Below are positions 6,274 through 8,517 of a stretch of 8,517 bases of DNA, in pieces. Below the pieces are notes generated by a model. The model saw only the letters and a list, made by a program, of their open reading frames with translations. It did no database searches and was not told the DNA's origin. This DNA is from an uncultured Clostridia bacterium. Its GTDB lineage: Bacteria > Bacillota > Clostridia > Oscillospirales > Oscillospiraceae. The translations under genes and the position numbers were made by a program. Numbering within the stretch: the stretch's first letter is position 1; every line of letters begins with the position of its first letter. The stretch covers positions 1-8,517 of the forward strand of contig CAMEIK010000039.1 in assembly GCA_945918315.1 (NCBI GenBank). Reading direction: 5' to 3'.

Positions 6274-6945
6274 ATGGATATGCTTCAAGAACAATTGTTT
6301 TCCCTTCAGGACCCTGTTTATCGGCAAATGCAATGCAGAATCATACCCAATCTTTCTGCGGATACCATCATCGGTGTCCGTACACCGGCGCTCCGGCGGC
6401 TGGCTTCCGGAATGAAGGACGCGGAAGCATTTCTTTCCGAGCTACCACATGCCTATTTTGAGGAAAACCAGATCCACGCCTTTGTTCTGGAACGGATTCG
6501 GGATTACGATGAGGCTGTTTCAAAAATAAATCATTTTCTTCCCTATGTGGACAATTGGGCAACCTGTGACCAGCTTCGCCCGAAAGCTTTTTCGGCACAT
6601 CGGGAGGAACTTATCACAATCATTCCGGGATGGCTGTCTTCCGAACATCCCTATACCGTACGTTTTGGAATCGGTATGCTGATGTGCCATTATCTGGATA
6701 AGGATTTTCGCCCGGAGTATCTGCAATGGGTCTGCCAAATCCGTCGGGAAGAATACTATGTGCAGATGATGGCTGCATGGTATTTTGCCACTGCTCTTGC
6801 AAAGCAATATGACGCCACACTTCCCTACATTCTGGAAAAGAAGCTTCCGGTCTGGGTCCATAATAAGACAATCCAAAAGGCAACGGAAAGCTACCGCATT
6901 GACCCGACACAAAAGGAACTTCTGAAGCAATACCGAATCCGGTAA
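6274..6945 (+). CDS. DNA alkylation repair protein, AlkD-like HEAT-repeat family
   Basis: The 223-residue product is an all-helical HEAT-like repeat protein of the AlkD family (DNA alkylation repair enzyme), monofunctional glycosylases that remove 3- and 7-alkylpurines. Family signs are the N-terminal IIGVRTPALRRLASGM, a helix repeat containing IHAFVLERIRDYDEAV, and the VDNWATCDQLRPKAF motif. The Trp95/Asp99 pair with three residues between matches the catalytic Trp-x3-Asp of Bacillus cereus AlkD. Arg130 (YTVRFGIGML) and Trp169 (MMAAWYFATAL) sit where AlkD has its DNA-contacting Arg and Trp. It starts 1 nt after ispA with no good ribosome binding site, so translation probably depends on coupling; ATG 6280 is an alternative start. 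The substrate is inferred from the family. Confidence 0.88.
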   Translation: MDMLQEQLFSLQDPVYRQMQCRIIPNLSADTIIGVRTPALRRLASGMKDAEAFLSELPHAYFEENQIHAFVLERIRDYDEAVSKINHFLPYVDNWATCDQLRPKAFSAHREELITIIPGWLSSEHPYTVRFGIGMLMCHYLDKDFRPEYLQWVCQIRREEYYVQMMAAWYFATALAKQYDATLPYILEKKLPVWVHNKTIQKATESYRIDPTQKELLKQYRIR

Positions 6946-6989
6946 CCGATACGGTGAGAATGCCGTAAATAAATATGAGGAGGCTCTCT

Positions 6990-7178
6990 ATGGAAAAAAA
7001 GCTGTACCGAAGCCGCGACAAAAAACTGATCTGCGGCGTGTGCGCAGGAATCGGTGAGTATTTTAACATCGATCCAACCGTCATTCGTCTTGCCTTTGCT
7101 CTGTTTGCCTGTATGGGCGGCAGCGGTGTTGTGGCGTATCTGATCGCGGCAGTGATTATGCCCCCAAAGCCAGAATGA
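6990..7178 (+). CDS. PspC-domain small membrane protein
   Basis: This 62-residue protein is a single PspC domain. It shows KKLYRSRDKKLICGVCAGIGEYFNIDPTVIRLAFAL, the family's R-x-L-Y-R-S...GVcaGla-Y-n-iDPt-vRl-f pattern, followed by one hydrophobic segment (about 33-56) ending in IMPPKPE. It is probably membrane anchored with the positively charged N-terminus in the cytoplasm, and PspC proteins act in membrane-stress sensing. The start ATG 6990 has GAGGAGG at 6977-6983, 6 nt upstream; the ATG at 6975 overlaps that site and is not the start. It lies 44 nt after the alkD-like gene and just before a strong hairpin, so it is likely the last gene of the operon. Confidence 0.9.
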   Translation: MEKKLYRSRDKKLICGVCAGIGEYFNIDPTVIRLAFALFACMGGSGVVAYLIAAVIMPPKPE

Positions 7179-7190
7179 TGATTTTCAGCT

Positions 7191-7214
7191 TAGCCCGGAG
7201 GATTCTCCGGGCTA
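7191..7214 (+). terminator. Probable transcription terminator after pspC
   Basis: A perfect 10-bp stem (TAGCCCGGAG with CTCCGGGCTA) closes a GATT tetraloop, 12 nt after the pspC stop. The T run after it is short (ATTAAAC), so it is weaker than a canonical intrinsic terminator. Its place between the operon and the next promoter supports a terminator or RNA 3'-end stabilising role. Confidence 0.6.
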
Positions 7215-7306
7215 TTAAACAGGGTAGTCCTTATATGAGCGCTCGCTGTATCATTCCGAAAATTCTGTCATTACAGAAAAATGCCGAAAAAGTGTATGGA
7301 GAATAC

Positions 7307-7336
7307 TGGACATTTGCATTGCATATATGATATAAT
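7307..7336 (+). promoter_or_regulatory. Strong extended -10 sigma-A promoter for the metV-rnfC-type gene
   Basis: TGGACA (7307-7312) is followed after 18 bp by a perfect TATAAT (7331-7336). The TG at 7328-7329 makes the full extended -10, TGATATAAT. The expected start is around 7342-7344, giving a leader of about 50 nt before the GTG start. It is the only strong promoter-like site in the 215-bp gap before the gene. Confidence 0.75.
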
Positions 7337-7347
7337 TCAGACTGTAA

Positions 7348-7365
7348 TCGTTTGCGCGCAAACGA
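7348..7365. promoter_or_regulatory. 18-bp perfect palindrome, candidate operator at the transcript start
   Basis: TCGTTTGCGCGCAAACGA is its own reverse complement. It begins 12 bp after the -10 box, so it covers the first transcribed bases, a classic position for repressor binding. The centre CGCG flanked by TTTG/CAAA is reminiscent of LacI-family operators with a central CG. The regulator is not in this window. Confidence 0.55.
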
Positions 7366-7393
7366 AGAACAAATAATAAGAGGGTGATATTTG

Positions 7394-8517
7394 GTGGATT
7401 ATACCAAGTATGAGTTGAAGAGCAGGGAAGAGCTGGAAGAATTGTTGGCAGGAAAAGACAATTTCTTTGTGGTTTCCTGCAACAAGTGCTTCAAGGAATT
7501 CGACACTACCGAAGAGCCGGAGTGCGGTAATTTTGCCGCACTTGTGCAGGAACAGGGAAAGCACATCACCGGAACCGTTAAAGTGGATTTCCTCTGCAAC
7601 AAGGTTCAGACCGAAAAGAAGCTGGCGGGTATTGTGCCTGAAGGAACCGAGAATGTGGTGGTCATTTCCTGCGGTCTGGGCGTGCAGACCGTAGCGGATT
7701 TGGAGCCAGTTCCTGTCTACACGGCAACCAATTCCCTGAACTACATCGGTCATCACGGCATGGCGCTGACCAAGAAAACCTGCGGTGCCTGTGCCCAGTG
7801 CTATCTGAACATTACCGGCGGCATTTGTCCCATTGTGGACTGCACCAAGAGTCTGGTCAACGGTCAGTGCGGCGGCGCGAAGAACGGCAAATGTGAAATC
7901 GACCCCAAGAAGGACTGCGCCTGGGAAAAGATTTATCAGCGTCTGGAAAAGCAGGGCAGAACCAAGGAATTCCTGGATCAGCCTGTTCAGCTCCGGGACT
8001 ACTCCGTGGCCAATGTGGATGAGATCAAGGCCTATGTAGCCGAAGCCCGTGCCAAGCGGTACGAGGGCTTCTACGGCGGCGTTCATCCCACGGAGAACAA
8101 GGAATACACCGAGCATCTGGCTCTGCAGAAATTCCCCGAGCCCGACACCGTGATTATCCCTCTGGCCATGCACATTGGCGCACCGGCTAACCCTGTGGTC
8201 CAGCCCGGCGATACTGTGAAGGTCGGTCAGCTCATCGGTGAGCAGGCGGGATTCATTGGCGCTCCGGTCCATTCCAGTGTCAGCGGCACGGTCATTGCTG
8301 TGGAGCCCCACACCCATCCCAACAAGGGGCCCGGTGTGATGAGCGTGGTCATTAAGAACGACGGTAAGAACACTCTCCATGAATCCGTAGTTCCCAATAA
8401 GCCTCTGGAAGAGCTGACCTCTGACGAGATCATTGAGATCGTCAAGGAAAAGGGCATCGTGGGCATGGGCGGCGCTACCTTCCCCACCTATGTCAAGCTG
8501 AAGCCCGGCAAGCCCAT
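7394..8517 (+). CDS. MetV-RnfC fusion protein (partial, runs off the window)
   Basis: The frame stays open for 374 codons to the window end. Residues 1-110 form a Cys-containing domain (SCNKCFKEF 28-36, LCN at 67-69, VVVISCGLGVQTVAD 88-102). Residues 127-184 form the MetV-type zinc/Cys domain, with TCGACAQCYLNITGGICP, then CTKSLVNGQCGG, GKCEI and KKDCAWEKIYQRL; Cys130, 133, 136, 145, 150, 159, 167 and 175 are candidate ligands. From about residue 224 it becomes RnfC: GFYGGVHP, then a biotinyl-lipoyl-like VQPGDTVKVGQLIGEQAGFIGAPVHSSVSGTV, and GMGGATFPT (357-365), the glycine-rich FMN/NADH-binding loop of RnfC. The 4Fe4S domains expected later are beyond the window. GTG 7394 is favoured, with GAGGGTGA at 7380-7387; TTG 7391 is the only other start after the in-frame TGA at 7385. 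Lysine codons are mostly AAG, suggesting high expression. Confidence 0.85.
   Translation, partial: MDYTKYELKSREELEELLAGKDNFFVVSCNKCFKEFDTTEEPECGNFAALVQEQGKHITGTVKVDFLCNKVQTEKKLAGIVPEGTENVVVISCGLGVQTVADLEPVPVYTATNSLNYIGHHGMALTKKTCGACAQCYLNITGGICPIVDCTKSLVNGQCGGAKNGKCEIDPKKDCAWEKIYQRLEKQGRTKEFLDQPVQLRDYSVANVDEIKAYVAEARAKRYEGFYGGVHPTENKEYTEHLALQKFPEPDTVIIPLAMHIGAPANPVVQPGDTVKVGQLIGEQAGFIGAPVHSSVSGTVIAVEPHTHPNKGPGVMSVVIKNDGKNTLHESVVPNKPLEELTSDEIIEIVKEKGIVGMGGATFPTYVKLKPGKP

Noticed and set aside
7263..7278. Inverted repeat TTCTGT-CATT-ACAGAA upstream of the metV-rnfC promoter
   Set aside because: The arms are 6 bp in AT-rich DNA, easily produced by chance. It could be an upstream regulator site but there is nothing further to support it.
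7337..8380. Long open frame of about 347 codons on the minus strand opposite the metV-rnfC gene
   Set aside because: The plus-strand product has clear family motifs throughout. The antisense frame is open because of the biased codon use of this gene, and its translation shows no known domain.

Overview
The window reads as chromosomal DNA of a Gram-positive anaerobe of the class Clostridia, most likely a relative of the Oscillospiraceae/Ruminococcaceae. The reasons are strong AGGAGG ribosome binding sites, moderate GC, a Gls24(YqhY)-nusB-xseA-xseB-ispA gene cluster, and a MetV/RnfC-type gene typical of anaerobes that use ferredoxin/NAD electron transfer and folate one-carbon chemistry. Every gene I can support lies on the + strand. 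The taxonomic placement is inference.

Region 1 (1-1995) is accessory in character. It holds a GNAT acetyltransferase (3-458), then about 500 bp with no intact gene. That stretch carries two decayed C-terminal gene ends in different frames: an unidentified tail at 442-603 and the tail of a peptidase E (S51)-like protein at 611-940. Next come two closely linked small genes, an NTF2/SnoaL-like protein (982-1353) and an HD-domain phosphohydrolase (1357-1995).

Region 2 (about 2120-7215) is a long housekeeping cluster behind an extended -10 promoter (2123-2150). The order is an Asp23/Gls24 protein, NusB, a TsaD/Kae1-like paralogue, XseA, XseB, IspA, an AlkD-like DNA alkylation repair protein and a small PspC-domain protein. 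From nusB to the alkD-like gene the cistrons overlap or are separated by 1 nt, so translational coupling is likely. The cluster combines transcription antitermination (NusB), exonuclease VII (XseA+XseB), prenyl diphosphate synthesis (IspA) and a probable DNA-base repair protein. An 11-bp terminator-like hairpin sits inside the TsaD-like gene. A 10-bp hairpin after pspC probably ends or attenuates the transcript.

Region 3 (about 7215-8517) opens with a strong promoter (TGGACA, 18 bp, extended TATAAT at 7331-7336). An 18-bp perfect palindrome at 7348-7365 covers the start of the transcript. It drives a gene starting with GTG at 7394 that runs off the window. Its product fuses a cysteine-rich MetV-type domain (the zinc-binding partner of methylenetetrahydrofolate reductase) to the N-terminal part of RnfC. 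This is the most interesting item. It looks like a one-polypeptide version of the MetV and RnfC2 subunits of the methylenetetrahydrofolate reductase complex known from Acetobacterium woodii, which would link NADH oxidation to folate one-carbon reduction. I see no CRISPR array, tRNA, rRNA, insertion sequence or phage gene.
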